Shown here piece after piece: positions 45,801-52,901 of a stretch of DNA of 64,000 bases; the stretch's first letter is position 1, and every line of letters starts with the position of its first letter. The translations under genes were made by a program, and so were the position numbers. This stretch comes from Chryseobacterium sp. MYb264 (GTDB lineage: Bacteria > Bacteroidota > Bacteroidia > Flavobacteriales > Weeksellaceae), in the NCBI RefSeq assembly GCF_035974275.1, contig NZ_CP142422.1, forward strand, positions 2,542,001-2,606,000, read 5' to 3'. Under the pieces are notes generated by a model. It worked only from the letters and a program-made list of their open reading frames with translations. It ran no database searches and was not told where the DNA came from.

Positions 45801-46044
45801 GCGCAAGAAAACTTCTATCAGAGGGAATTTTTCTTTCATTAACAATAACTTTAACGGAAATAATTTCAGTATTGTCGGTAACCAGATGCTTGACGGTCTG
45901 AAACCCGGAAAAAACCAGGTTTGGAGTGTATTTATCCAGCAGGCTCTGAATTCTTTCCTGCAATTAAATCTGAATTACGAAGGAAGAAACTCCGGAGAGC
46001 GAACCATCCATATTGGAAGTATGCAGGTGAAGGCGAGCTTTTAG
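42811..46044 (+). CDS. Large outer-membrane beta-barrel protein, 1077 aa, unknown
   Basis: 1077 residues with signal peptide MRNFFLIFVIFFMGLLTINGQ; start TTG at 42811, as no ATG suits. After a short linker, the region from residue ~90 (GSIIRGITFGNNQGQSVQSS) to the end consists of alternating strand motifs, with a terminal strand ending in Phe (VKASF), the usual C-terminus for outer-membrane barrels. An N-terminal part (~115-310) includes GEVTFTSFRPIFQQNFITIS, which recurs across Bacteroidota. A calcium-like loop DYNGDGVQQLDEFEIAE lies near residue 770. I do not recognise a named family. The stop codon lies in the first unit of an 8-bp tandem repeat. Confidence 0.7.
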   Translation: MRNFFLIFVIFFMGLLTINGQTFTWKNPNIPQDSVKKDSILAARLEQDIFAKDTLDFVKTSNRIIVDEAVLAKNDKKRFLGELNSKGSIIRGITFGNNQGQSVQSSMDLQISGRLSKDVTILASISDHNLPIQADGYTQTLEEFDKIYMQLNIKDKSILRAGHLDLVEAKNYFAKFQRRSMGLEFQTEFGKENKTFVDVSMGVARSEFHRVRFQGVEGNQGPYRLTGKNGEQFITLISGSEQVFIDGILMKRGENQDYVINYNTGEVTFTSFRPIFQQNFITISYNYTNRNYSRYLFTGKVEHKREKFKVGLNWFMENDNKNAPLALNLSKEDEQILADAGNNPDLMYAPSGVVTPYDVNKILYRLVQNGNGNYYEFSTDADETLYQVSYTYFGANLGDYKTSQTTNNGRVFEYVGPNQGDYRAVRKLPSPQKAQVYSVNTEVALKDGKIGADFSLSNYDLNLFSSKDSDQNLGYAGRIFGNKTFSKNNWKGTPSFEYQYIDKQFHILDRINDVEFSRDFNLAQEFSGRTQNRFIFSFLNKWNNKSTLNYRINYLDEKESYKGIKNDLDFGWIKGKFFTKGNFSYLGTNATLQDTKFIRGGASTEYSGKKGSWTLGGSMEHNEKTYNDTQLMDVTSFSWKELFVQKKIGDSTRTKLLAKVYMRDNDSVRDNKLQNMNNILGIMAESQLIKSEKTTLNVLLHYRKFFYQNQDVDAARNNDFVVGNILYNQQLFRNGMRLQAFYELGNGQEAQREFQYIKVTDGQGVYKWTDYNGDGVQQLDEFEIAEYSDLAQYIRVYTNSVRYIPSNKNKLQLALFVNPSIIFNSENAFLKRWNFNVSLNSQNSFYKKDKVLVLNPFEKSDDQILKNQNILASVQFSPTEKSGWNGNYRFIANDNVINANFSNEEREQTSHFVNIGYWFNKEFRIDWENSVHDIQNSSQLFATRDYHLSNFETKPKATYKFTDAIQAELSSAFRQKERLDGEELLKAFDITGTIQWERKKTSIRGNFSFINNNFNGNNFSIVGNQMLDGLKPGKNQVWSVFIQQALNSFLQLNLNYEGRNSGERTIHIGSMQVKASF

Positions 46045-46095
46045 AGTTTTAGAGTTTTAGAGTTTTAGAGTTTTAGAGTTTTAGAGTTTTAGAGT
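46039..46095 (+). repeat. 8-bp tandem repeat (TTTTAGAG)7
   Basis: Seven perfect units of TTTTAGAG. The first unit supplies the TAG stop of the preceding 1077-aa protein. The remainder of the gap (46096-46354) is AT-rich with no gene; it includes a (CTTTTTA) run at about 46243-46270. Confidence 0.85.
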
Positions 46096-46342
46096 CAAAA
46101 TTACATATTATCGCATACTTCTGCCGCAAGAATAAAATATGATAAAAAAAATCTGAATAATTAGACGTTTTACCACTTTAAATAAATATCATCATATTCC
46201 ACTTCAATACTTCCATCTTCCCACCTGATCCCTCTACTTGGCTCTTTTTACTTTTTACTTTTTACTTTTACCTTACAACCTTCCTCCATCTCATCTCTTA
46301 CATTAATAGATACAATTATATTTTCGGAAGTTTAAAATTTTG

Positions 46343-46350
46343 TAATTTTG
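46343..46350 (+). promoter_or_regulatory. Putative -7 box of dusB
   Basis: TAATTTTG fits TAnnTTTG and ends four bases before the dusB ATG, so the transcript would be leaderless or nearly so. Confidence 0.45.
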
Positions 46351-46354
46351 CAGC

Positions 46355-47356
46355 ATGATAAAAATAGGCAATATAAAACTGCCGGAATTTCCGCTTTTAC
46401 TGGCTCCTATGGAAGATGTGAGCGACCCTCCGTTCAGAAAGCTATGTAAAATGCATGGTGCAGATTTAATGTATTCAGAATTTATTTCTTCTGAGGGCTT
46501 GATTCGTGATGCCATGAAAAGCCGAAAGAAACTGGATATTTTTGATTACGAGCGTCCTGTCGGTATCCAGATCTTTGGTGGCGACGAGGAAGCTATGGCC
46601 ATGTCTGCAAGAATAGTGGAAACCGTCAATCCTGATTTAGTTGATATTAATTTCGGATGTCCCGTAAAAAAAGTAGTTTGCAAAGGCGCCGGCGCCGGAG
46701 TTTTAAAAGATATTGACCTTATGGTCCGCTTAACGAAAGCCGTAGTTAGGTCAACCAGTCTTCCTGTTACCGTAAAAACCAGATTAGGCTGGGATTCTAC
46801 TTCCATTAACATCGATGAAGTTGCAGAACGGCTTCAGGAAACAGGTATCAAGGCGCTCACTATTCATGCCAGAACACGTGCACAAATGTATAAGGGTGAA
46901 GCAGATTGGGAACACATTTCAAGAATCAAACAAAATCCGAATATTGAAATTCCTATTTTTGGAAATGGCGATATTGACTCTCCGGAAAAGGCGTTGGAAT
47001 ATAAACAAAAATATGCGTGTGACGGGATTATGATCGGTCGTGCCGCTATCGGGTATCCGTGGATCTTTAATGAAATCAAACATTTTTTTAAAACGGGAGA
47101 ACATTTGGCTGCCCCCACTATCGAAGACAGACTACTGGCGGTTCGTCAACATGCTGAATGGAGTGCTGAATGGAAAGGCGAAAGATTAGGGCTTGTGGAA
47201 ATGAGACAGCATTACAGCAACTATTTCCGCGGAGTTCCTCACTTCAAAGATTTCAGAAAAAAATTCCTTGAAGTTTTTACTTTAGAAGAAATGGATGCTC
47301 TGATTAAAGAAACCCAACAGTTTTATAAAGAATATCTTGCACAGCAAGAGGCATAG
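46355..47356 (+). CDS. dusB: tRNA-dihydrouridine synthase
   Basis: An FMN enzyme that reduces uridine to dihydrouridine in tRNA D loops. Signatures are LLAPMEDVSDPPFRKLCK near the N-terminus, INFGCPVKKVVCKGAGAGVL near residue 95 (catalytic Cys), LTIHARTRAQMYKGEADW near residue 165, and FGNGDIDSPEKA / GIMIGRAAIGYPWIF in the FMN-phosphate region. At 333 residues the length is normal for DusB. A shared terminator separates it from the convergent deoC. Confidence 0.95.
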   Translation: MIKIGNIKLPEFPLLLAPMEDVSDPPFRKLCKMHGADLMYSEFISSEGLIRDAMKSRKKLDIFDYERPVGIQIFGGDEEAMAMSARIVETVNPDLVDINFGCPVKKVVCKGAGAGVLKDIDLMVRLTKAVVRSTSLPVTVKTRLGWDSTSINIDEVAERLQETGIKALTIHARTRAQMYKGEADWEHISRIKQNPNIEIPIFGNGDIDSPEKALEYKQKYACDGIMIGRAAIGYPWIFNEIKHFFKTGEHLAAPTIEDRLLAVRQHAEWSAEWKGERLGLVEMRQHYSNYFRGVPHFKDFRKKFLEVFTLEEMDALIKETQQFYKEYLAQQEA

Positions 47357-47365
47357 AATAAAAAA

Positions 47366-47404
47366 ATAAACCATCAAAGTCAATTTTGATGGTTTATTTT
47401 TTAT
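47366..47404. terminator. Bidirectional terminator between dusB and deoC
   Basis: AATAAACCATCAAA/TTTGATGGTTTATT stem with A run on one side and T run on the other, so it can stop transcription from both convergent genes. Confidence 0.88.
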
Positions 47405-47419
47405 TATTTATCTGACTTT

Positions 47420-48163
47420 TCAATACGTTCCAGAGGCCGACTCATTTTTAATTAAAGCCAATGCTGAAGAGGTACCTATTCTCTTTACTCCGAGATTGAT
47501 CATTCTTTCTGCATCTTCGGGAGTTCTCACTCCTCCGGCAGCCTTTACCGGCAGCTTTCCTGCATTGTTCAGCATAATTTGGATGCCTTCAAACGTCGCT
47601 CCGTTCGGCTTTCCATCTTTCGTTTGATAAAACCCCGTTGAAGATTTCACGAAAATAGATGCTACATCACCTTCTGAGAAATTTTCTTCAGCCCAATGAG
47701 AAATATGTTGAGTAAGATCTGCAATTTGTTCATCATTTAAAGCAGCAATTTCAATAATCCACTTCGCTATTTTATGATGCTGTAAACATAACCGGGTACA
47801 CTGAACAAATTCTTCCTTTACGATATCCAGATTTCCTTTCAGATATGCTGTGTAATTAATTACGAAATCCAATTCGTCGGCCCCGTCTGAAATAGCCTTA
47901 CCGGCTTCTGTCAATTTTTCGTCGATATTATAGGTTCCTTCATGAAAACCGATAACCGTTCCTACGACAACATCTGAATTTCTATCCTGAATATACTTTT
48001 TGATCGGTGCCACATAATCTGGACGAATCATGACGGCAAAGATACCATTATCAATAGCTTCCTGAGCAAGTTTCTCGTTAATTTTTAAAGTTTCTTCTTT
48101 TGATAGGCCTGACTGTTCAGGAGTTTTCAAATAGGTTGAATCCAAATATTGCGCAATATTCAT
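47420..48163 (-). CDS. deoC: Deoxyribose-phosphate aldolase
   Basis: Splits deoxyribose-5-phosphate into acetaldehyde and glyceraldehyde-3-phosphate during nucleoside use. The Schiff-base lysine is Lys173 (FVKSSTGF), the proton-relay pair is Lys207 (VKAAGGVR) and Asp99 (ELDFVIN), and the C-terminal Tyr (SASGTY) of the family is kept. At 247 residues it is standard. The gene starts 6 bases after the Lrp-family gene, so they form an operon. Confidence 0.95.
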   Translation of the reverse strand: MNIAQYLDSTYLKTPEQSGLSKEETLKINEKLAQEAIDNGIFAVMIRPDYVAPIKKYIQDRNSDVVVGTVIGFHEGTYNIDEKLTEAGKAISDGADELDFVINYTAYLKGNLDIVKEEFVQCTRLCLQHHKIAKWIIEIAALNDEQIADLTQHISHWAEENFSEGDVASIFVKSSTGFYQTKDGKPNGATFEGIQIMLNNAGKLPVKAAGGVRTPEDAERMINLGVKRIGTSSALALIKNESASGTY

Positions 48164-48169
48164 AATCTG

Positions 48170-48640
48170 TTATACTTTCAATTGTCTGTAAATTCCTTGC
48201 TCCAAAGATATGAAAGTTTCCGTTCTTGTCACCCCTTTCAGCTTTTGAAGTTTACTCAAAATCTGCATAAGATGATCATTATCTTTACAAAGGACCTTAA
48301 GGAAGATGGTATAATTTCCTGTAGTATAGTGAGCTTCCACGACTTCATTGATATCTTTCAATGATTTTACGACATCCGGGTAATGGCTGGGCTGATCCAA
48401 AAATACCCCGATATATGATATTACCTTATACCCTATTTTCTTAGGATTCAGAAAAGAAATTGAATTTTCGATAACCCCTGCATGTTCCAGTTTTTTTATT
48501 CTCTGATGAACAGCTGTTGTCGAAATCCCTACATTTTTGGAGATATGGGCTAAAGATGTTTTAGCGTTATCCATCAGCATATAGATAATTTCCTTGTCAA
48601 TGGAATCCAAATGATAGTTTGCGTTGCTTAAATTTTTCAT
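48170..48640 (-). CDS. Lrp/AsnC-family transcriptional regulator
   Basis: 156 residues. The N-terminal helix-turn-helix (LAHISKNVGISTTAVHQRIK, residues ~30-50) precedes the RAM/AsnC ligand domain with IGVFLDQPSHYPDVVKSLKD and CKDNDHLMQIL. These proteins sense amino acids or related small molecules. It is first in a pair with deoC, so it probably has a local or autoregulatory role in addition to any global targets. Confidence 0.93.
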   Translation of the reverse strand: MKNLSNANYHLDSIDKEIIYMLMDNAKTSLAHISKNVGISTTAVHQRIKKLEHAGVIENSISFLNPKKIGYKVISYIGVFLDQPSHYPDVVKSLKDINEVVEAHYTTGNYTIFLKVLCKDNDHLMQILSKLQKLKGVTRTETFISLEQGIYRQLKV

Positions 48641-48683
48641 TTTTTCTACTTTTTTTTATTATTCATGTTTTTAATTAACAATA

Positions 48684-49619
48684 TTATAAACCTGTGAATT
48701 CCACGAAAACCGGAAAATGATCACTGTACCCTCCCAAATATCTTGTACCGGCGTAAGTACGGAAAGGTCGGCCTTCAAAATTCCTGTTGCGGCTTCTTAT
48801 TTTTTCAGAATTAAAGATCCCTGCTTTCTCGAAACAAAGTACAGCATCACCGTCAAATAAAGATTTTGACAAAATAATCTGATCAAACAACAGTCCGGAT
48901 TTGTAATGAAAAGTAGAATATTTTCTGGCAGAAAACAGCGCTTCAAAAGGGTTTTCCAACACCTTTATCTGGCTATCATCGAAGAGAATTTTTTTCAAAT
49001 TTTCATCATCTGGGTTTTCGTTAAAGTCACCACAAAGAATTACATGTTCCTTATCTTTATCCAGAAGGCTCAAAATTCTGCCCCGAATTTCTGAGAGTAT
49101 AAAGGCTCTTTTGGGTCTGTTAACATCCTTTTCGCGCTTAGAGGGAAGGTGCGCAATAAAAATGTTTAGGACAGCTCCTTTATATTTCACTTTTGAATAA
49201 AGTACATCCCTAGTTGTATCGTAATTCTCTGTGTTTTTATCTATAATTTCAAAGAAGTAAGTAATCGTTTCTGAATCTATTACCTCTATTTTATCCTTAT
49301 CATATAACATGGCAACATCGACCTTTCTTTCATCCATGGAATTGTAATGAACAATTCCGTATTGAGAATTAAAAGGTTCTAGCTGCACAAGATCTTCCAG
49401 TACTTTCCTTCCGGAAACTTCAGAAAGACCTATGATAAATGGCAAATTACCATTTTTTTCTTTCATTAGCTGAAAAACGTGTGAAATTTTAAAGAGCTTG
49501 TTCTTGTATCGCTTTTCATCCCAATTCCTCAATCCCGATATCGTGGGATCCAGCTTATGTTTGGGCGGGGGATCCGGTAAAAATAAATTTTCTACATTAT
49601 AAAAAGAGAACAGCTCCAT
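48684..49619 (-). CDS. Endonuclease/exonuclease/phosphatase-family protein
   Basis: 311 residues from the ATG at 49619; a GTG six bases upstream gives a slightly longer form. EEP-fold motifs: FYNVENLF at the N-terminus, GLSEV (metal-binding Glu), FIAHLPSKREKD, CGDFNENPDD, and the catalytic Asp-His in GGYSDHFPVF. It has no signal peptide, so it is probably cytoplasmic. Substrate may be DNA, RNA, or another phosphodiester. It is the only gene between Lrp and a gene-free gap of about 360 bases (49626-49986). Confidence 0.9.
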   Translation of the reverse strand: MELFSFYNVENLFLPDPPPKHKLDPTISGLRNWDEKRYKNKLFKISHVFQLMKEKNGNLPFIIGLSEVSGRKVLEDLVQLEPFNSQYGIVHYNSMDERKVDVAMLYDKDKIEVIDSETITYFFEIIDKNTENYDTTRDVLYSKVKYKGAVLNIFIAHLPSKREKDVNRPKRAFILSEIRGRILSLLDKDKEHVILCGDFNENPDDENLKKILFDDSQIKVLENPFEALFSARKYSTFHYKSGLLFDQIILSKSLFDGDAVLCFEKAGIFNSEKIRSRNRNFEGRPFRTYAGTRYLGGYSDHFPVFVEFTGL

Positions 49620-49758
49620 CAACACGCATTTCTTTCCTAAAGTTTATACTACACTTTTCTTGATGTAAATTTATTATTTTTTTTTAAATATGATTAATTT
49701 ATTTACAATATTTTCATATTTATTTTATATTCAAATAGTCACATTTTAGAAAAAACGT

Positions 49759-49775
49759 TTAACCACAATGGTTAA
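49759..49775. promoter_or_regulatory. Palindrome in a gene-free gap
   Basis: TTAACCA-CAA-TGGTTAA, a perfect 7+7 inverted repeat, with a further GGTTAAA half-site 5 bases on. The surrounding 49620-49986 is very AT-rich with no gene. It looks like an operator but has no clear partner promoter. Confidence 0.35.
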
Positions 49776-49986
49776 TTTGGTTAAAAATTTCAACATATTT
49801 GAAATTAATTACTTTTTTCTTAAAATAAAATAGAATATATTTTTTTAAATTTAAGAAAAAAAATAACTCATTTAAGGCCTATAAAAGATAATATTTTAAC
49901 TTCAAACGCATTTATAACAATTATCATTCCAATTAAAAAATGATTTATAGAACTATAATCCTGAAAACTAACTTTATTACCAATTA

Positions 49987-50658
49987 TCATAGTAAATCGG
50001 GACGTTTTTCTTTTGTTATTCTCACCGCTTCATCATGACGCCATTCTTCAATTTTGCCAAAATTGCCACTTAAAAGAACTTTTGGAACCCCCAGACCTTT
50101 ATAAATTTCAGGACGGGTATAAATAGGAGGAGATAACAGATCATCCTGAAAACTATCGGTTAAAGCACTTTGTTCATCATTTAACACGCCGGGAAGCAGT
50201 CTGATGACAGAATCAGCAAGAACACAGGCTGCTAGCTCACCACCGGTCAGCACATAATCTCCGATAGAAATTTCTTTTGTCACGTGCAGATCTCGCACAC
50301 GCTGATCGATCCCTTTATAATGACCGCATACAAAGATTAGATTCTCTTTAATAGAAAGCGTATTCGCTATTTTTTGATTTAAAGTAACACCATCCGGCGT
50401 CAGATAGATTACCTCATCATACTCTCTCTGCGATTTAAGCTCAGAAATACAGTTATCCAGAGGTTCAACCATCATCACCATTCCTGCACCGCCACCGTAA
50501 GGTTCATCATCAACCTGCTTCTTCTTGTGAAGTCCCCAATCTCTCAGCTGATGAAAATGTACTTCGGCCAGACCTTTATCCATTGCTCTTTTCAAAATAG
50601 AAGTTTGAAAAGGACTTTCCATTAATTCTGGAAGTACACTTATTATATCAATTCTCAT
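49987..50658 (-). CDS. trmD: tRNA (guanine-37-N1)-methyltransferase
   Basis: Methylates G37 in tRNAs with SAM and prevents frameshifting. A SPOUT-fold protein of 223 residues with [17 protein letters not shown] at the start, [13 protein letters not shown] near residue 50, [11 protein letters not shown] near 110 and the trefoil-knot [13 protein letters not shown] near 130. Its ATG overlaps the stop of the upstream NDH-2 gene by 4 bases (ATGA type), so translation is coupled. The usual rpsP-rimM-trmD-rplS context is absent. Confidence 0.95.
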   Translation of the reverse strand: MRIDIISVLPELMESPFQTSILKRAMDKGLAEVHFHQLRDWGLHKKKQVDDEPYGGGAGMVMMVEPLDNCISELKSQREYDEVIYLTPDGVTLNQKIANTLSIKENLIFVCGHYKGIDQRVRDLHVTKEISIGDYVLTGGELAACVLADSVIRLLPGVLNDEQSALTDSFQDDLLSPPIYTRPEIYKGLGVPKVLLSGNFGKIEEWRHDEAVRITKEKRPDLL

Positions 50659-51917
50659 TGTACTGTTTCGTTTTTCTTATTAGGTAAAATAATGAGTCGT
50701 AAAGACGAATCTTTGTTGAAATAACTCCACATCCAGTTGAAGAACACGGCCAGTTTATTTCGAACGCTCAAAATTAGCATTAAATGTAGGAACATCCAGA
50801 AATACCAGGCCAAAAATCCCTGAAATTTTATAAAAGGGAGATCTACGACGGCTCTGTGCTTTCCGATAGTAGCCAATGAGCCCTGATCTTTGTATTCATA
50901 CTCCACCCAATCGGCAGCTGTTTTCTTTAAAAGATTTTTACCCAGATTCTTTGCCTGATTAATCGCTACATTCGCCACCTGAGGATGTCCGTGCGGATAT
51001 TTTGGAGTCTCCATATAAGCAATATCCCCAATGGCAAAAATATTATCATATCCTTTTATCTTATTATAACGATCTGTAATATATCTGTTTCTTATCAATT
51101 TATCTTCCGGAAAACCGTCGACTACATTCCCGGTAACTCCCGCTGCCCAGATGACGTTGTTGGAAGCAATTGTTTTCCCGCTTTTCATGTGTACTTTGTC
51201 ACCGTCGTAATCTGTCACATATTCTTCACTGAGAAAAGTAACCCCCAGCTCTTTCAGATATTTTTCAGATTTTTCCTGAGCCTCGGAGCTCATTACTGCT
51301 AAAGGCTTTTCTGTAGAGCTCACCAGAATAATATTCAAATGGTCAAAATTCATAAAAGGATAATCTCGTGGAAGAATTTCCTTTTTCATTTCAGCAAAAG
51401 CTCCCGCGAGTTCAACTCCGGTAGGACCACTTCCTACGATCACAATATTCCAGTTTCCGTCATCACTTCGCCCTTTCTCAATGATCAGTTTTTCAAAGGT
51501 CATTAAAACGTGATTACGAATCCCAATTGCTTCCTGGGTATTTTTCATCCCGAAAGCTTTATTTTCAAGATCTTTATTTCCAAAAAAATTGGTTTTACAG
51601 CCGGTGGCAATGATGAGCTTATCGTAAGTAAATTCCGCTTCTTCCGTAATAACTTTATTGTTTGCCGCATCTATTTCGCGTACTTCTGTCATCCGGAACT
51701 GTGTATTTCTGGACTGCTGGAAAATCTTCCGGAAAGGAAAAGAAATATTGGAAGGTTCTATCCTTCCACACGCCACCTGATAGAAAAGAGGCTGAAACAT
51801 ATGATGGTTTACCCGATCTAAAACAATGACTTTTTTGTTCTTGTTATTTAATGTTTTTGCAAGTTGCAGCCCCGCAAATCCTCCTCCTATAATGATGATC
51901 TTTTCGCGTGTTTCCAT
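50655..51917 (-). CDS. Type II NADH dehydrogenase (NDH-2)
   Basis: A FAD enzyme that passes electrons from NADH to quinone without pumping protons. 420 residues from the ATG at 51917. The FAD motif [14 protein letters not shown] (~8-20) and the NAD motif [15 protein letters not shown] (~158-172) are seen, along with [11 protein letters not shown]. The C-terminus has an amphipathic/hydrophobic stretch ([18 protein letters not shown]) for membrane contact. A TTG nine bases upstream in frame is possible but unlikely. A reverse-strand TAAATTTG box lies seven bases before the ATG. Operon with trmD. Confidence 0.92.
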   Translation of the reverse strand: METREKIIIIGGGFAGLQLAKTLNNKNKKVIVLDRVNHHMFQPLFYQVACGRIEPSNISFPFRKIFQQSRNTQFRMTEVREIDAANNKVITEEAEFTYDKLIIATGCKTNFFGNKDLENKAFGMKNTQEAIGIRNHVLMTFEKLIIEKGRSDDGNWNIVIVGSGPTGVELAGAFAEMKKEILPRDYPFMNFDHLNIILVSSTEKPLAVMSSEAQEKSEKYLKELGVTFLSEEYVTDYDGDKVHMKSGKTIASNNVIWAAGVTGNVVDGFPEDKLIRNRYITDRYNKIKGYDNIFAIGDIAYMETPKYPHGHPQVANVAINQAKNLGKNLLKKTAADWVEYEYKDQGSLATIGKHRAVVDLPFIKFQGFLAWYFWMFLHLMLILSVRNKLAVFFNWMWSYFNKDSSLRLIILPNKKNETVQ

Positions 51918-51923
51918 AGTATA

Positions 51924-51931
51924 CAAATTTA
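51924..51931 (-). promoter_or_regulatory. Putative -7 box of the NDH-2/trmD operon
   Basis: Reverse strand TAAATTTG (exact TAnnTTTG) seven bases before the start codon, giving a very short leader and favouring the 51917 start. Confidence 0.5.
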
Positions 51932-51965
51932 CTGATTTTATTTAGCATTTAGTAGTGAAAAAAGT

Positions 51966-51973
51966 TAGTTTTG
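51966..51973 (+). promoter_or_regulatory. Putative -7 box of the GH25 gene
   Basis: TAGTTTTG fits TAnnTTTG, nine bases before the ATG at 51983. It forms a divergent pair with the NDH-2 box about 35 bases away. Confidence 0.45.
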
Positions 51974-51982
51974 TAAAACTTT

Positions 51983-52846
51983 ATGTCACCGAAAAAGTAC
52001 AGCAAAAAGACCGCCAAAAGGCTCCATAATAACCGACGAAAGAACTATTTTTTCCGTCGCAAAGTGGTATTGGCTATTTTGATTATTGCATTAATCGGAA
52101 CGGGGTTATATCTAAAACAATCAATCAGTTACTATTACGCCCTTTACTTTAATAAATTCACACATAAAAAGCTTCACAACAACGAAACTGAAACCTTAAG
52201 AATTCAGAAAATATTGTCCAATAACCTTGATAAAACATATGGTTTTGATATTTCACATTATCAAAACCGAGAAGACATCAAATGGGACAGTTTGACCATC
52301 GGAAATAAAACAATTCCCTTGGAATTTGTGGTGATGAGAGCCACCATGGGGAATCGTAATGCCGATAAACATTTTGATGAGTTTTGGGAGCAGGCTAAAA
52401 AAAATGATCTTATCCGCGGTGCCTATCATTTTTATCGCGCTGATGAAGATCCGGTCATTCAGGCTAATAATTTTTTAGAAAACGTAAAACTGGAAAGTGG
52501 AGACCTACCTCCCATACTTGATATTGAAAAGATTCCGAAACGTAAAACCAACAAAAAGCTCGTGGAGGATTTAAAAATCTGGTGTAAAATCGTGGAAGAA
52601 ACCTATGGTGAAAAGCCAATTATTTACACCTATTATCATTATTATAAAGATTTTCTGAAAGGCGATTTTGATGATTATCCGCTCTGGCTGGCCAATTATA
52701 ATGACGTCCCTACTCCATCTCCGGACAGCGACTGGGATCTTTGGCAGTTCACCGAAAACGGAATCGTACAAGGCATTAACACCAAAGTAGATCTGGATAT
52801 TTACAATGGCAGTTCATGGTCTTTAAAAAGACTGACTTTAGATTAA
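51983..52846 (+). CDS. Glycoside hydrolase family 25 muramidase, membrane-anchored
   Basis: 287 residues. A basic N-terminus and one helix (~28-46) anchor it, with the catalytic domain outside. GH25 motifs: GFDISHYQ (Asp89), FVVMRATMG, GAYHFYRADEDP, and the catalytic ILDIEK (Asp180 and Glu182), then IYTYYHYY and LWLANY / DLWQFTENG. GH25 enzymes cut the peptidoglycan MurNAc-GlcNAc bond. Probable role in wall turnover. A terminator follows. Confidence 0.93.
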   Translation: MSPKKYSKKTAKRLHNNRRKNYFFRRKVVLAILIIALIGTGLYLKQSISYYYALYFNKFTHKKLHNNETETLRIQKILSNNLDKTYGFDISHYQNREDIKWDSLTIGNKTIPLEFVVMRATMGNRNADKHFDEFWEQAKKNDLIRGAYHFYRADEDPVIQANNFLENVKLESGDLPPILDIEKIPKRKTNKKLVEDLKIWCKIVEETYGEKPIIYTYYHYYKDFLKGDFDDYPLWLANYNDVPTPSPDSDWDLWQFTENGIVQGINTKVDLDIYNGSSWSLKRLTLD

Positions 52847-52849
52847 ACA

Positions 52850-52885
52850 AAAAACACTTCCGAGCCGTTCGAAAGTGTTTTTTAT
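52850..52885 (+). terminator. Terminator after the GH25 gene
   Basis: AAAACACTT/AAGTGTTTT with a 14-base loop and a T run. The A-rich 5' side may also serve the convergent alpha/beta hydrolase gene. Confidence 0.75.
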
Positions 52886-52901
52886 ATTTTGATTTAGTAA
52901 T

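Noticed and set aside
46243..46270. (CTTTTTA) tandem run before dusB as a phase-variable promoter
   Set aside because: Only four imperfect units, and the dusB -7 box lies about 75 bases away, so a spacing effect on that promoter is not supported.
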